Source: Archilochus colubris (taxonomy: Eukaryota > Chordata > Aves > Apodiformes > Trochilidae). From it: DNA of 64,000 nucleotides. How positions within the stretch are numbered: position 1 is the first letter of the stretch; each line of letters opens with the position of its first letter. The position numbers were made by a program, and so were the translations under genes. Below the pieces are notes generated by a model. It saw only the letters and a program-made list of their open reading frames with translations, was not told the DNA's origin and ran no database searches. This document shows positions 1 to 13,942 of the stretch, piece by piece. The stretch is from NCBI GenBank assembly GCA_023079485.1, contig CM041090.1:8182519-8246518 (forward strand). Reading direction: 5' to 3'.

Positions 1-1106
1 GAAACTTAATATAGGGAAAAAAATAATCTCAACTTTCCCTACATCATTTCCCAAGCATCAGTTGGTTCTTAAACAGTATTTCAGTGAACCTCCAAGATTA
101 AGAGACTTAGAAGCCAATTACATAAAAGAAAACACAATACAATGTTGCACAGCATAAAATGAACCACTCCTTAATGAGAGTTAGATTGGAGTTGAGGGCA
201 GAAAATACTTCACAGGTATCTTCTGTGGAGCTTAACAGTACTTGAAATACATGGTACAGACTGGAGCAGCGTGATGTTTCTCAAAGGCAAGTAAAAGTCA
301 CAAAACCTATGACAACTTGATACTGTTTTTTCTTAATTTAAAAAATTCTGCTATGGAAAAAAAAGAATTCGCTTTACACCAGCTCTGCAACACCTTCAAG
401 CCTGAACCATCTGCTGTGGTTTGTTTGAGGGTTTTGTTGTTTTGTTGGTTTTTTCTTTAGTTTACAATATTTAACATGATTTTTCCCTAATTAGATGCTC
501 TAGCATAGTCTTGGTATTGGAACAAAACTCCTCCTTTAATATCCAGCTGACTCTCATTTCTAACAACTTCAGACCAGAGTTCATTATAAAACCTGTCAAG
601 CACAGTAAATCAGTTCAACATGTGTATTTCAAAGTGCTTTCAGACATGCCAAGAGGTTTTAACATTCCATGCTCACTTAAATGTGCAAGATATGTGGATC
701 AACAGCAAACAGGGCTAAACCCTGAAAAGAAAACCAATTTTCATTGTTAGTGCTTTGTAAGTTGCATTTGTACAAGAGCAATAACAATATTAACTTGCAA
801 AATAAAAACTGAAACTCAGATGCTAAGGTCAGACAGCAGTTTTATAAGCTGTGTAAACAAATTTCTTGATATGTAAACTCAGGGAACTGTGAGCAATGGT
901 ATTACATTTAAGAATGGTGGGTCTATTTAAAACACATTCATTTTATTAGCCTTGTTTATCTGCTGATTCAGTGGCATCAAAAAAGTCACAGCTCAAGAAC
1001 TGACTAGTGTACACCATCAGCTTCACAAGATACAGGGCTACTGCCTACAGAACAGATACCAACAAAGTGTTCTCCATGAAAAACATGGATCAGTAAGATG
1101 GTACAT

Positions 1107-1426
1107 AATGTCAACCAAGAGCCACATCACTCAGACCTCTCTTCAGCAACTCGTCTGTGCCCTGTGATAGGATGAGGGGCAATGGATTCAAGATAGAGCA
1201 CAGGAAGTTCCCCCTCGACACAAGGAAGAGCTTCTTTACTCTAAGGATTACAGATCCCTGGAACAGGCTCCCCAGGGAGGTTGTGGAGTATCCTTCCTTG
1301 GAGACTTTCATGACCTGTCTGGATGCATATCTGAATGACCTGCCCTAGATTTGGTCCTGCTCTGGTAGGGTGGTTGGACTCAATCCTTCCAATCCCTGTC
1401 ATTCTGGTATCTTCACAATTCTGTGT
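1107..1426 (+). mobile_element. CR1 non-LTR retrotransposon, 3' fragment
   Basis: The text matches the 3' end of avian CR1: an AAGAGCTTCTTTACTCTAAG-type segment, CTGGAACAGGCTCCCCAGGG, GGTTGGACTCAATCCTTCCA and a diverged ATTCTG-type tail. It is 5'-truncated, as most CR1 copies are. Confidence 0.9.
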
Positions 1427-4400
1427 ATAAACTACATGAAATCACAGCACACAGAGCATCCATCAATTTCACTGTGTATTTGCATGTGACACATAAGAGA
1501 GTGGATTTTAACCTGTTTCACTGCAGAAGCATAAATTGATTTCTAAGGTACCTCCAAAATTTGTTTTATATAAATACTCAGTGTAATACAACACACTATT
1601 CTTGTTTCAGTCCCTGTTTTAACTTCTAGTCACGTCAGACTACTAAATACATTTCTGGAAAAGGAAATGTTTAATTTAATTACTCCGTCCAGCAGACAAT
1701 GGAGTTCTGATAAACAATTCTTGCTACCTCAAAATTAAAAGCAGAAGTGCAAGACTTGTACTGCAGCCCATGATTTGCAGGACTCAGCATTCCTTGCCTT
1801 AGTGGACCTGAGTGCTGCTGGTGTCCATGAGGACAACTCTGTCAGGTCCTGCCACACTTGGGTCAGGAGCTGTGGGACTTAAATCACATGCCAGCCACGC
1901 CACACTGCTCCTTGCCTTGCTCCACTGCTGCTCCCCGGAGTCTGAGACTCTGGCAGCACGTCTTCCAATCCTGCCAGAAATCAAGATGATTACTCAAATT
2001 TCTCAGAGGAAAAAAGACATTTTTCGTGAGTTCTATTATGCTCGGTCAGGAGATGGCTAAAATCCCTCAACACGTAGCAGCAGTGAGGCCAATAAAACCT
2101 CTGACGTAGAGCACTGCAACTGCTGCTCACAGCAATGGTTGGAATCACAGCCTCAATGATTCAGGCGAGTGAAAGGAGCTCAAGAAGTGTGCAGGATACA
2201 CCACACCAGATTTCTGATAATATCTTTTAGCTCTTTTAGATCTAAAGAAATTTATGCCCCTCAAAATAAGCATGACCTAAACTTTAAGAAATTGAACAGG
2301 CTGATTTCCATGAAAGAAATAATGCAGCACTTGTATGAAGACCAAGGAACACTTAAAATTTTATATAAATTCTTACCAATCTCTGTGAAAAAAAACCATA
2401 CAGCATGTTCTATTAGCAGCAACCTTCCTTGATTAGTATCTTGAGTGAGCTCCTTTAATCAGTTAAAAGTGGTAGCACAGGTCAGGCAGAATTGCTGCAC
2501 AAAAGCTTTCGTTACTCTCAGAAATCTTACATTCCACTGCAGTATAAAAGATTTTTCCTCAATCACTTGTGTTAAACATCTTTCTTATATCACAATTCCC
2601 TGTTTTAAACACACACTACCATTTACATTGCAGCATTGTTTAATTTCTATTTTTTTAGACCAAGTGAAAAAATAGACATGAGGGGGAATAAAGTTTCAGT
2701 TGCAGCGATGACAAATACATTAAGGAGAGGAAACAAAAAACCAGATAAGAGTAAGCTTCAAAAAGCATATTGCAGAAAATTGGATCTAAATAGAAAAACT
2801 CAAGACTTTTGCCAAGGTCATTTAAGCATATTTTTAAATGAATGACACAGTGTTTAACTTTTGTTTATATTTCACCATCTGTATCATCAATACAGCTCTG
2901 ACATAGTTTAATGCCTTTTGAATGCTTATGAGCAACTCCAAGTACTGTCAAGACCTAAATTCTACTTTAGGCAAAGAGCACGGCAGAGGGCAGTCTCTAC
3001 ATCAGTTAATGAAAACCTGAAAAAAAAAAGGAAACACTCTCAGTTTCACTGCAGCCCACAGAAACAACCAACGCTACAGCTCATTAAATGGTCTGACACC
3101 CACATTACCCCAGACCAGCACACAAACACAGATTTACAACCCTGGCATCCCATTATGTCTTAGATTAATAGTCTACAGCCATACATAGATTTGAATACCC
3201 AGCTCTAATCAGGTTTGGACACCAAGAATGCCTGCAAGAAGAAACATTTATTTTCTACATAGCTATGAGTAAGTAACACAGATGTCTACAGGCTGCAGTG
3301 AAAAGATGCAGCTTTTTTCTTTGCTGTGAAGAAAAAAACCTGTTCTTTTAATTTAGCAGTTATTCCAAACGTTTAGAAACCTTCAAGCATAACAAATGAA
3401 GAGTAAAGAAATTCCTCGAATTCCAGGGATTGTTAACAGATCTCGCAGGACAGCCAGAAACATGATAACAAGACAGTAATTTCTTATCACCTATTCGCAG
3501 ACAGTTAAGACTTCAGATCTCATTGTCTGAAAAGTAAACATGCCAGTCTCTGTTTTAAACAGTGGTCATTCTCTGTGAAATTAAAAATATTGCTGCTATT
3601 TTAGTTCTCTAATAAGATTATCCTACCCCCTTCAAATTGTATCCTTTTTGGCTTGGGCTCTTGTAGCCGGGTCTCTGTTTAATCCCTATTTTTTAGCATG
3701 TTATTTTTAGTTAATGCCTACCACTCCTTCACTATTTAAAATGTAGCATTAATAGAAAATGTTCACGAGTACTAATATGTAAATGATACACTTGAGAGAT
3801 GACTGACTCAAAACTATAATTCCAAATTAAACTGAATATATGATGTTTCATAATTTACATCTTCTCACATTTATTCAAAGCAGCATTATTCATGAGAAGA
3901 TGCATTAGTTTAGTGCTCCCTAGCAAGTTCTTTTTAAGCCAGATTTACAATATTCTGAAGAGAAATCTCTTCTTTACTTACATTTTAATATTCCAATACC
4001 TGATGAATCCAGTAAACACACTTAGAAACATCTTCTAAAGAAAAAGGGGAAATACAGACATTCCTTGCAGATTTTCACCCCAAAATGCTGCAACATTAGC
4101 TATCTAACTCAACAGTCTTAGGAGAACTTTGATACAGGGACCAAGACTGTTTTTCAGCTCTGTATGATTGAGCTATAGGCTTTGCAAGTTCAAAAAGCAA
4201 AGTCTTACAATATTCTGAAAGGAAGAGACTTGTGCTAGCCTCTTTCCTTTGGCTCACCTCCTTGGGCTCTCTTTTTTGCAGTATTATCTGAATGGGTGAC
4301 AAAGCAATTTTTGTTTGGTTTCTTTGTTGTTGTTTGGTTTAATTTTGTTTTTTAAATTCTTGTCCATAATGATTTAGCCTGATCAGCTCTGTCACTATAT

Positions 4401-6946
4401 TACTCACAGTTACGGATGGAAGAGGGGTGAGGAGGGGTGCAGAAGGGGGAAGGATCTTCTGGCATTTTTTTTCTGACCACAAAAATAAGTTAAGACTTAA
4501 AAAGATTGACATTCTGAAATACAGAACATTAAACTCAAAATTATACTAAGCGCAGATGATCTCTGTACTTCACAGAAATGAGTTACTTACGCATTAAAAA
4601 CTTAGAACAACCACATTTAATTAGAGCTGTTCTCCAGTTATTTATAGGGGAAGGAGAAAAAAAAAACAACAAAAACCACACAAACTATTTTAGATACTTA
4701 GATCTCTGATGTTAGAAGGTTTTCACTCCTAAACCCATCTGACATTGTGGTGACTATTCACTGAGCAAATCTTCTAAAACCTGCTTCATACATTTTAGAA
4801 GTATCCTTCTGAAGGCTTTTCACTTTATGGGCATAATTACCTAAGGCTGTATTTATACTACCTGAGGCTGCATTGTCAGTATTTGCTTTTTCTCGAAGAT
4901 ACTAAGCAAGCCATACCAGCCACGTTCTGTATGCCAGTTTTCACTAGGGGATCCATTTTAGTACTATGCTGAGATGCCCTGTTAGACAAAGAAGACAAAA
5001 GCCCTTGCCACTCCGGAAGAACCAAACCATTCCCAATCAGGATAAATGCAATAGGTAGCCATGGTGAATATACCCCCAACAGAAATAACTGGTAACAGTG
5101 GGAGCTCATAGAGAAGGCTTATGCTCAAGCAAATTCATGTCCAGCCTGATGGAATGTTTCTCACTCCTGAGAAGCAGCAAAGTCAGAACTCAAAATTTTG
5201 CAGACTAAAACACCCATTCTGAATTTGCAAAGTGCTGTAGTTTCTTTACTCTGTATCAGTCATGTTATTTAGTATTTGCTGAACAATTCAGCAACTTCTT
5301 CAGGGAAATCACATAAAATACCTTTTTGCACAGCTAAGTCCTCAACTGCTAGCACAGAACAAAGCTGCCACAACTTTCAAGTATGCCCTACTTTCGGATC
5401 CTTCCAAACAGAGGATTCATGATGTTCATGAATTTATGACACAAAAACAGACTGATTGTCAGTATGATTCCTTAACAAGCTGAGCTAGACTGCTGCTGCC
5501 AAAGACTGCAGCCTCCTAAATTTCTCTTGACTGTGCCCTTACCCTCTCTACTTTTGAGGTGTACAGTCAATACCTGCTCTGCTAGCTTTGGAGCTTGTCG
5601 ACTCTGTGAGTCACCTTGATTCAACAGACTGTAGAATGTTACAAAATATTTTTGTTTGGTGTTTTGGCAAAGTGCTATGCTAAAACAGCACATTATAAAA
5701 TATTTTTGTTTGGTTTAGCAAGTTGAAGGGTGACAAGGCTGGTACAAAGGATAGAAGCAAGTTGAGACCAAGAAACAGAGACAAGCAGAATCTACCTCCC
5801 CTGGCAGCAGAGAGCCAAGTCCAATGGGACCTCATCTCATGCAACCATACCCTGAGAATTCTTCCAGTTCCTCTGTAAAAAAAACCAAAACCAACCCCAA
5901 CAAAAAAAACCCCTCATCAATAGCTACTGATTTTGAAGTGTTTTTCATGCTAAAAAATCAAAGCAAAACCCACAAATAATCCACAACATCCCAAGCACAA
6001 AAAAGCAAGCACTCACCACCTACGTCTCTTCCTGATGATGCACACAGGACTGTGAAAGAACCTGTAGATTTCTCCTAAAAGGTATAACCTGAGACAATGT
6101 GGCTGTAAAGGACTACAAAAACTGAATTTATCTTTGAGCATATTTCCTTCCAAACAAAAAAGGTAAGCTCAACACTCATGCCTTGAGAGCATTATTAAAA
6201 AAGGTCCTACTGAAAACTCTGAACATCTCTCCATGTTCATTACTTGAAGATGCTCAAGCAGTATTATCAACCCATCATCTTTGCATAAATGGCATGAAAC
6301 AAACTAGATGAGAACCCATGAGGCAAACAGAAGCAGTTGTTCGGGTTTTTCAGAGTGGACAGCAATAACAGATAAATCTTAATTTTTAGAGTGCTAAAAG
6401 GCACAAAACAGTACACCTCCCAGTCAACAAGTAATGGAAACAAAAGTACTAATTCCTCAGGCATACATATACCTATTTAACCAAATTCACATATGGGTAA
6501 CCACTTAGAAATGCATGAAAATTACAAATCACCCTGTTTTTCAAGCCTTCCCAATATTTATCACAAAGATCTGTTAAACTTAGGGAACAACTATGACTGA
6601 AGAACTCATACAGGTTAATTGGTCCTACATACAAGACATGACTGATGAACATACTTAGATTGTTTAGTAACCTAAAACACAGGTCAGGAGAAAAAAATGT
6701 AGACAAATACCTTATGGAAAATACTACCAAAATTCCAGTATAGCATATGGAAATCAAATGCTTTGTAAATAACCTACATTATTAGACTTCAGAATAAAAA
6801 TACATGAGAAAATTTCAAAAAGGCTATAGAGATCTGTACCTCATAAAATATGTTCTCTCTCCTATTCAATATAAGTGGACTCTTGGGCCTTATGTTAGCA
6901 ATCAGTTACACAAATTAAGATAAAACCCTGACAGGAACATACTCAC

Positions 6947-7011
6947 TTCTGCAAATTGGATTCAAGAACATAAGCACTGCGGCTGCAGAGCTCTTTCACA
7001 GTTCATCTCTT
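6947..7011 (-). other. Weak candidate 5' exon of PALS1
   Basis: A 65 bp block lies between a T-rich acceptor ending TTAACAG and a strong donor CAGAA|GTGAGT. It contains one ATG followed by a short frame (MNCERALQPQCLCS, then stop). Joined to the block at 17303-17415 the open frame would stop within five codons. It could be a 5' untranslated exon or just chance splice-like signals. Confidence 0.22.
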
Positions 7012-10000
7012 CTGTTAAATCAAAGAAAGTACATTAAATTTCTGAAAACTTGTTAAAGCAGATGTTCTTCTGATTAAGAAAACATTAGAAAATTCTGACA
7101 AATTCACAGGAATGTAAGACTTCTTCTATGCACTTATTTTGCGAGTACTTATGCAGTAATTCTGTCCAGAAAACCATGTCATCACTTGAGCTATTGAACT
7201 GATATTAAACATCACTAAACAAGTCAGTGAAAAACTGGTGAGCTAAGTGATATCTCTCCAATGGGTTCTCAAATCATGCTAAGGATTTAAGATTCAACCA
7301 ACACCTAGAAAGGAGGAGTTCAGCAGAAACCTATCTTTGACTAAGATGATGGAATGAATCTTCATTAAAGTAGAACTTGCAACACAGCATTTGAACTTGA
7401 GGAAGTCTTTCCTCTCAGTTTTTACACTAATCAAGTTTAAGAAGACACTTCAAACAGTAGTGTTAAGAACTTTAAAAACAACTCAATTTCCTTCTTTGAT
7501 ACCATTTTAAAAGCCTTCTTCACTCCCCTAATTTGACAGTTGGGAGCCGAATACAGAATTTTTGCTTCTTACACAAAAAAATTCTCAGCATCTTAAATAT
7601 TCTGTGGCAGTGAAATGCCTAAACAGTGAAAAGTATGTTAATTAATACTTTATCTTGCTTGTACTAAGGAGTACACAATTACTCTTAAAGCCAAGCAACT
7701 AAAACCAGAGTGAATTTTGTCCCATCATGAGAACTTTCTGAAGTCTGTGACAACTAAAACTAGTTCCATAAACATATATTACCAATTACTACCCATTGCA
7801 ATAAAGGAAATTGTAATAGGAAGAGAAAATGGCAATCACAGTCCAGGAACAGACAGTCTTCCTAGTTTTCTAAACAAAGTCCAAAGTTGAATAAGTTGTT
7901 CCACTTTACTTTGCACAAGTCCCATGAGTAATTTTTTAATGTTATATCACCTGAAACAAGTTTTTCAATGGTGAAGTAGAAAAGAGATATGCAATTTGGA
8001 CATCAATTCTACCTGAAAAGTACATACATGCATAAAAATTAAATCCAAATCTAACAGCTGTCAGATAATGAAACTTCTCTATGACAGGCCAAGTCATCTT
8101 CCTGGTGCTGATGTCAGATGTCAGTAACTCAGGTATCTTGTAGTGGGGAAACGGGAAGAGAGAAAGAGCCTCTTCAACAGATGAATGCAGGGTATCTTTG
8201 ACTCACTGAAGTAAACTTCATAGGTGTTATATGAAAGGGCAGTGAATACTAAGAACACACTCAAAAGAAGTGTGTCCTTAGAAGAATCAATCACACACCC
8301 AACCCCTTAAGCAAATACCTAAAGATTAAGTTCTGCATACCAGTGATGCAAACATGCTCATATGCATTACACCAACATGGCTGATAAATCTCTTAAGAAA
8401 ACATAACACTGTTTTGTCCCAGGTACTTGGGGACAATTCAGTTACCATGTACTTCTGCATCAGAGAGTAAGAATTCAATGTCTCAAAATAGCCTTGAAAC
8501 CATAAACTGTAAACAGTGTCATTTATAGCCACTTTATATAGCAGCTTCTTCACTAATCATCATTTAGTTTCATTCCAAAAGAATTAATAGTATTGACTCC
8601 TTTGGAACAAACTTATTAGAAGACTCAGCTTCACGAAAACACACTGATGTCTTCCAACTGAAGGCAACCTGCTATTACATTCAAAACCCCAGAGCCAAAT
8701 TTCCCATAATTAAGCTTATCTAAGAATGTAAGCTGCATAGTTGGCAGTTCTACTTTGGGTTAAAGAATAAAGCCTTCAGTAAATCACCCTTTAACAGGTT
8801 TTACTATTCTAATCCTTTGAATAGTAAGAACCATAACACTCTGGGCATAAGATACTTCTTTCTTAAATTGACATTTACATAACTGTAAAAACATGAACTT
8901 TCAAATGGAAGTATTATTTGTAAATCCTTCAGCAAATTATAATGCTGAATGGTACCTTGCAGAGACCACAAAGACAGGTGTTTTCCTCTAGAGCTGCAGA
9001 CTGGGGTTAGTAATCTAACACTAGTCTTATGCACAAGACAGCACTGGTAACACTCCACAATAGTGAAGCATCCCAGAAAACAATGTTATAGTTGTGAAGT
9101 TATTCCAAACAAAACTGGTTCCTAAAATGTGCCACAAATACTGGCATTCACCATTAATGATAAAGTCAGGAGAACCTGAAATATTCTTGATGCTTTTGCC
9201 CCAAAACTGGCAGCCTTGCTCTGCTGCAAAACCGGACGTCAAAACTTCAATTGCTGCTTCCCAAACCACCACCAGAAATTGCTTACAGTGTGAATGCTGG
9301 TGAGGGCAGATCTTGTTTTTCCCTAGGAAAAGCCAGAGAAGGTAATGAAAATGGAAGGGAGAAAAAAGGGGAGAATCTAGAACTAAATGGTATGGAGAGA
9401 ACCTCATAATTTGAGAAACCAAGGGAATTTTCCATTCAAGCAAAAATAATAAAAAATACCAAATTTGAATTACTCTAATACCCAATTAATACTCTAATAC
9501 TCAATTTTAGTATTGAATTATTCAATATTCAAATTTTAATTCCTTGCTTGCCTAAAAAGCAAAATCCAGTGCCAAAGGGCATGCTTAAGATGACAGAACA
9601 GACAGCAAGAGCACTAACTGGATATGGCACTTGGTGCCAATATTAGCATTTCCATATGCTGCTCGGGAAGCTGCCACTGTCTTTACATGAAGTTTTTCAG
9701 ACCAAAGAAATCAGCCAAATGGCAACAGTGAAGAGGGAAATCTGTGGACCACCAGAAGAGATAACTGTTTTCTCTGTATGATAGGGGAGTAGAAAGAAAT
9801 AATCTGTTCAGGCATAAGAAATGTGATGAAAATGAAACTGAAATGGTTACGTATGTAGAAATTGCAATAATCTACTCTAGTGTATTTACCTTGTAAGCAA
9901 TAATAAGAAAACACAGCAACTTTTGCAGACAGTACTCTGAATATTACTATGAAGCACTAGAGCTATAACAACAGCCCAACTCCCTTGAGCCTCCATTGCC

Positions 10001-13000
10001 TCACCCTAGAAAACAAGTCAGGTTTACAAAGGGGCTTTAGGTTGAGAAACTTCATCTGGACCCTACACATACACATCTCTAGCTTCTAACAGCCAGCAAG
10101 AACTCTAGTTACTGTATGTCCATACTTATTCACTATAAAGCTTTAAAATACTTGGTCCACCTATTGCCCAGCTATTTGAGAACTGAACAGCTAAAATGTA
10201 AAAGTGGTTTTCCTGAGCATACTTTTTCCAAGACTTCACAGTGGCAAATTCTCCCAAGGCACTGGAGCAGCACAGCTGAAAAGCTTCAGGATGCAGCAAC
10301 ACACACCAGCCATGCCACAACACACATATCTCCATGTCTCTGAACAATCTCAGGTTACAGCTTCTACTCCTTCCTATCAGTTTTCTCACTTGAGCTTAGG
10401 ATATGATTCTGCTGGATGGAGACATCCTTCAACATATTCCAAACCCCTTCCCTACCTATTTTACACTTTTTTTGGTATTGCTAGAGTTCTCCATGAGCCA
10501 GCTAAGTGGAATAAGATGGCAGAAAACAAACCAAGCAGAAAGATACCTCCCATTTTCAGCAGCAAAAAGCTCTATTGTCAGATTACCTGCACTCAAAATA
10601 GTGATCTCATTACCAAAACAGTTGCAATTTTTTATGAGTTACAGATTTTGAAAAGCTAAATTGTTACCAACTCAAGTATTTTTGAGTTTATAACTCAAAA
10701 ATCAGATAAATGTGCACAAGAAAATTCTGCATGCTCATTTTTTTAAGTGAAAGAAAAGTAAAATCAACCCACCCTGTAACAGGACAACACGATCAGCAAC
10801 TTATGATTCAGGAACACAGAAGTGCACAAAGGTAACAGAACTGAGATATACTTAACTTGCACGTCAGATAAAAATGAAGATGTCAGTGAACGCTACCAGT
10901 TTCTCAATTTCAGACACAAACATAGATTTAGGACTAGAATAAGTATTCTTGGGTCTCACTTAGAATGGTTGCCTCTGGCAAAACAGAACGCAATCCAATA
11001 ATGTCACACAATGCAAATAAGACTACTATTTACGCAGCATTTTCTTGATGTCTACCTGAACTGTTAAAAGACTTTAAATTATTTGGTGTTAGTGGCATTT
11101 TTTCAGATGTACTAGGTCACATTATGAGGAAAATACTTGATTTGTTCTTCTAAAAATGAAACCAGACTAGTCTTCATGAAGATAAATCAACCACCAGAAT
11201 TTCCAGAAGTCAGGGAGCTTCAGATTTCTCTTATGCAAAGAAAAGAACACATAGAATCACCCAGAATAAGTCTTGTTCATTCTCTTTAGAGAACCAGGAG
11301 GGTCTAAAAATCAGTAGTGTATATTACAGAGACATAACAAGGTTTACACATGAAACAAAGGAAATACATAAGATATATAAATAAGGAACAGCCCAAAACT
11401 TAAAAATCTGCATTTTTTAATTAAAAGAAGAACACTCTCTTCAACAAAAGTTAGAGGAAAAAAGTCTGGTTTACTTACAAAAATAAACAATTTACAAAAG
11501 TCTTTAAAATTTTATTTACAACAGTATCCAAATAGCTGTGTAAACTGAATAAGACATCCAGATACAAGGACATAATATTAGCCATGCCATCACACAGCTA
11601 TACTAGCTAAACAGTATTGTTAAGGCAATGCTGTTGGCTCCCTCCATTCCCTGAGCTCAAGAGGAGGGGTGTCAGGACCTCAGATTGTCTCCACTGTTTG
11701 TTTTTTACAACCAGTAATTTTTTTTTCCTACCATAGGACTAAGTGTAATCAACATGACTGCAAGCCAATTAAAAACTGTTTTTTAGCACAATTTTTTAAG
11801 TACCCCTCAGTATAATGGATGGAACAAAATATATTTTAAACCTGCAATAAAAAATATTTAAGTTGACATTTTAGTCAGTGAGGAGTAAAAGACTGGGAAT
11901 CTCTGCATAATAGCAAAGCCTGCAGATCCGAGTCTGGAGGACATGACAGACACACAAAAAAGGGACACCGTGAAGTCTGTGGATCTAGCACAAGTGGCAG
12001 TGGCCTCAAACTGATAAACCATGCTGAAGCTAATTTCTGTCAGTGCTATGCTACTGTGTAATACATATATGTATGTGTATATGTGTAATACATATAGTCT
12101 AATTATGAAACCATTTAACAGAGACCAGGAAGGACAGACTGAAAAGACTATTATTGCAGAATTTGAACTGAGTACTGAAATGTCCCATTCCAGGTCAGTA
12201 AAATCAGGTTTGGAAATATTTAGCTTTGTCATAGTAGGAAAGTTCAGAAAGTAAGAGCTGATGCTGCAGTCTCCTTTGTTCAATATAGAAATGCAAGTCT
12301 TCATGGTTTAAGAGTTCTTTCAAAACTAGAGATCAAGCAAGGGTAGCAGAGATAAAGCATTATTAAGTTTTCTAAAAGGACCAACAGCTTATCCCAACTT
12401 CTAACCCAGCAGGTAGGCTGTGAACAGCACTGGTTCCTGACTTGAAAGCAGCTCCTCTAATTTTACTAATGCCTCAGACAGAGACTCCATTAGCAGCTTT
12501 GCACATTACTTTTCCACCACGCACTTGTTACGTGCACTCTGTGACACTGGGAAAAAAACAAGGTTCCAAGATTATGCTTCTGATTCTGCTGAGTGAGAAC
12601 ATAGGCTCTTGCCCTAAGGAAGCATTTATTATTGAGATTTTTTCTGTAGGGGAGAATACAACCACAAAACCCCAAACAAAAAATAAACAAAAAAGAAAAC
12701 TTTTCCTGAACAAACTGCACAGTGACTTTGCATTTTACACTACAGTGACTTTACCATTTTGTTTGGAACGTCAGCATCTAAAACACCCATTTTTTTCAAA
12801 TAACCTCAGAAAAATCCTGAGCTCCTGAACAAGAGCTGCAAGATTGTTTGCAGGCCAACTACTCAGTGCAATCAACTGGAATTCTGGTCACTGGGTTTAA
12901 TCTTTAGTGCCAATGCAATCAACTGTGTTAGTGAGGCAAACCAAAGCAGGTATAACTGATTATCTGTCAGTCTTGATGGAGTTTCTAAATTTTATCCTTA

Positions 13001-13130
13001 CTTTTTATCATCAGCTACTTGGCAAACAAACAGATTTTGGGATGTAGGCTATGGTCCATTATGTCTGTTCTGTCACTTCAAATTGAATTATTACAAAGCA
13101 ATTTAGATCAGGTTATAGCTTAAATTTGTC

Positions 13131-13192
13131 AAAGGTTGGACTAGATGATCTTGGAGGTCTCTTCCAACCTAAAACATTCTGTGATTCTGTGA
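13131..13192 (+). mobile_element. CR1 3' tail fragment
   Basis: A very short copy has GGTTGGACTAGATGATCTTG followed by GAGGTCTCTTCCAACCT and two exact copies of the CR1 terminal octamer ATTCTGTG (13176-13191). Confidence 0.92.
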
Positions 13193-13739
13193 AAATTTGA
13201 AAATAATTAATGATGCAGCCATTAGTGATGGTGAGTGAAAACAACAGACTAATCACAACTATTCAATTCAGGTAACAATCTTTGCTTTAAAGCTACAGAA
13301 ATTTTCAACTTTTAGAATCAAAGCTACCATGTTACGTTTCTGACACACTTCATTATCAGAGCCACACTGTTAAATGAAATAGTGTGATTAAAAAAAGATT
13401 TTAAAAAGTATTTGAAGAGATGGTTCAAAGAGACTGCAAATAAGCTCATCAATGCAGCTAGTGAATTTTGTTCTACCAAGGCTACAGTGTCTGCAATAAC
13501 AAAATTTTAGGAATAATAAAGCATAACTAAGACGATTTATATAGCCCACAATTTGAGAAATTTAGGTATCCCACATATGGTCAGACTTGTCCCACCACTT
13601 CCAGGAGTTTTGGAATTTGAACCTAAAGCTTCACATGCTATTTTCCAAAAGAAAAAAAATCCCCTAACAAATCAAATACTGAAATAAAAATCTATCATTT
13701 CAGGTAAGCGAGCTGTAGGAATATTTTAGGACTAGATGA

Positions 13740-13942
13740 AATGTAGGAGTAGAGAAAATGGCCTGGAGTTGCCACAGTGGAGGTTTAGACCTGGTATTAG
13801 GAAGAACTTCTTTACTGAAAAAGTAGTCAGGCACTGGGAGGTTCAAAACCAATACAGATGTGGATCTTCAGGACATGTTTTAGTGGGCATGGTGTTTTTT
13901 CTGGGCTGACAATTGGACCGTGACAATTCTGTGATCTTTGTG
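13740..13942 (+). mobile_element. CR1 3' fragment with internal loss
   Basis: It contains GGAGTTGCCACAGTGGAGGT, TTAGGAAGAACTTCTTTACT and ACATGTTTTAGTGGGCATGG, all typical of CR1. The part encoding the end of the open frame is shortened between the CACTGGGAGG and TTCAAAAC segments. One ATTCTGTG copy lies at 13926-13933. Confidence 0.88.

Noticed and set aside
1..7000. PALS1 coding start within the left part of the window
   Set aside because: I looked for the reverse complement of the known N-terminal text and for L27-domain sequence and found neither; the coding exons are presumably outside.
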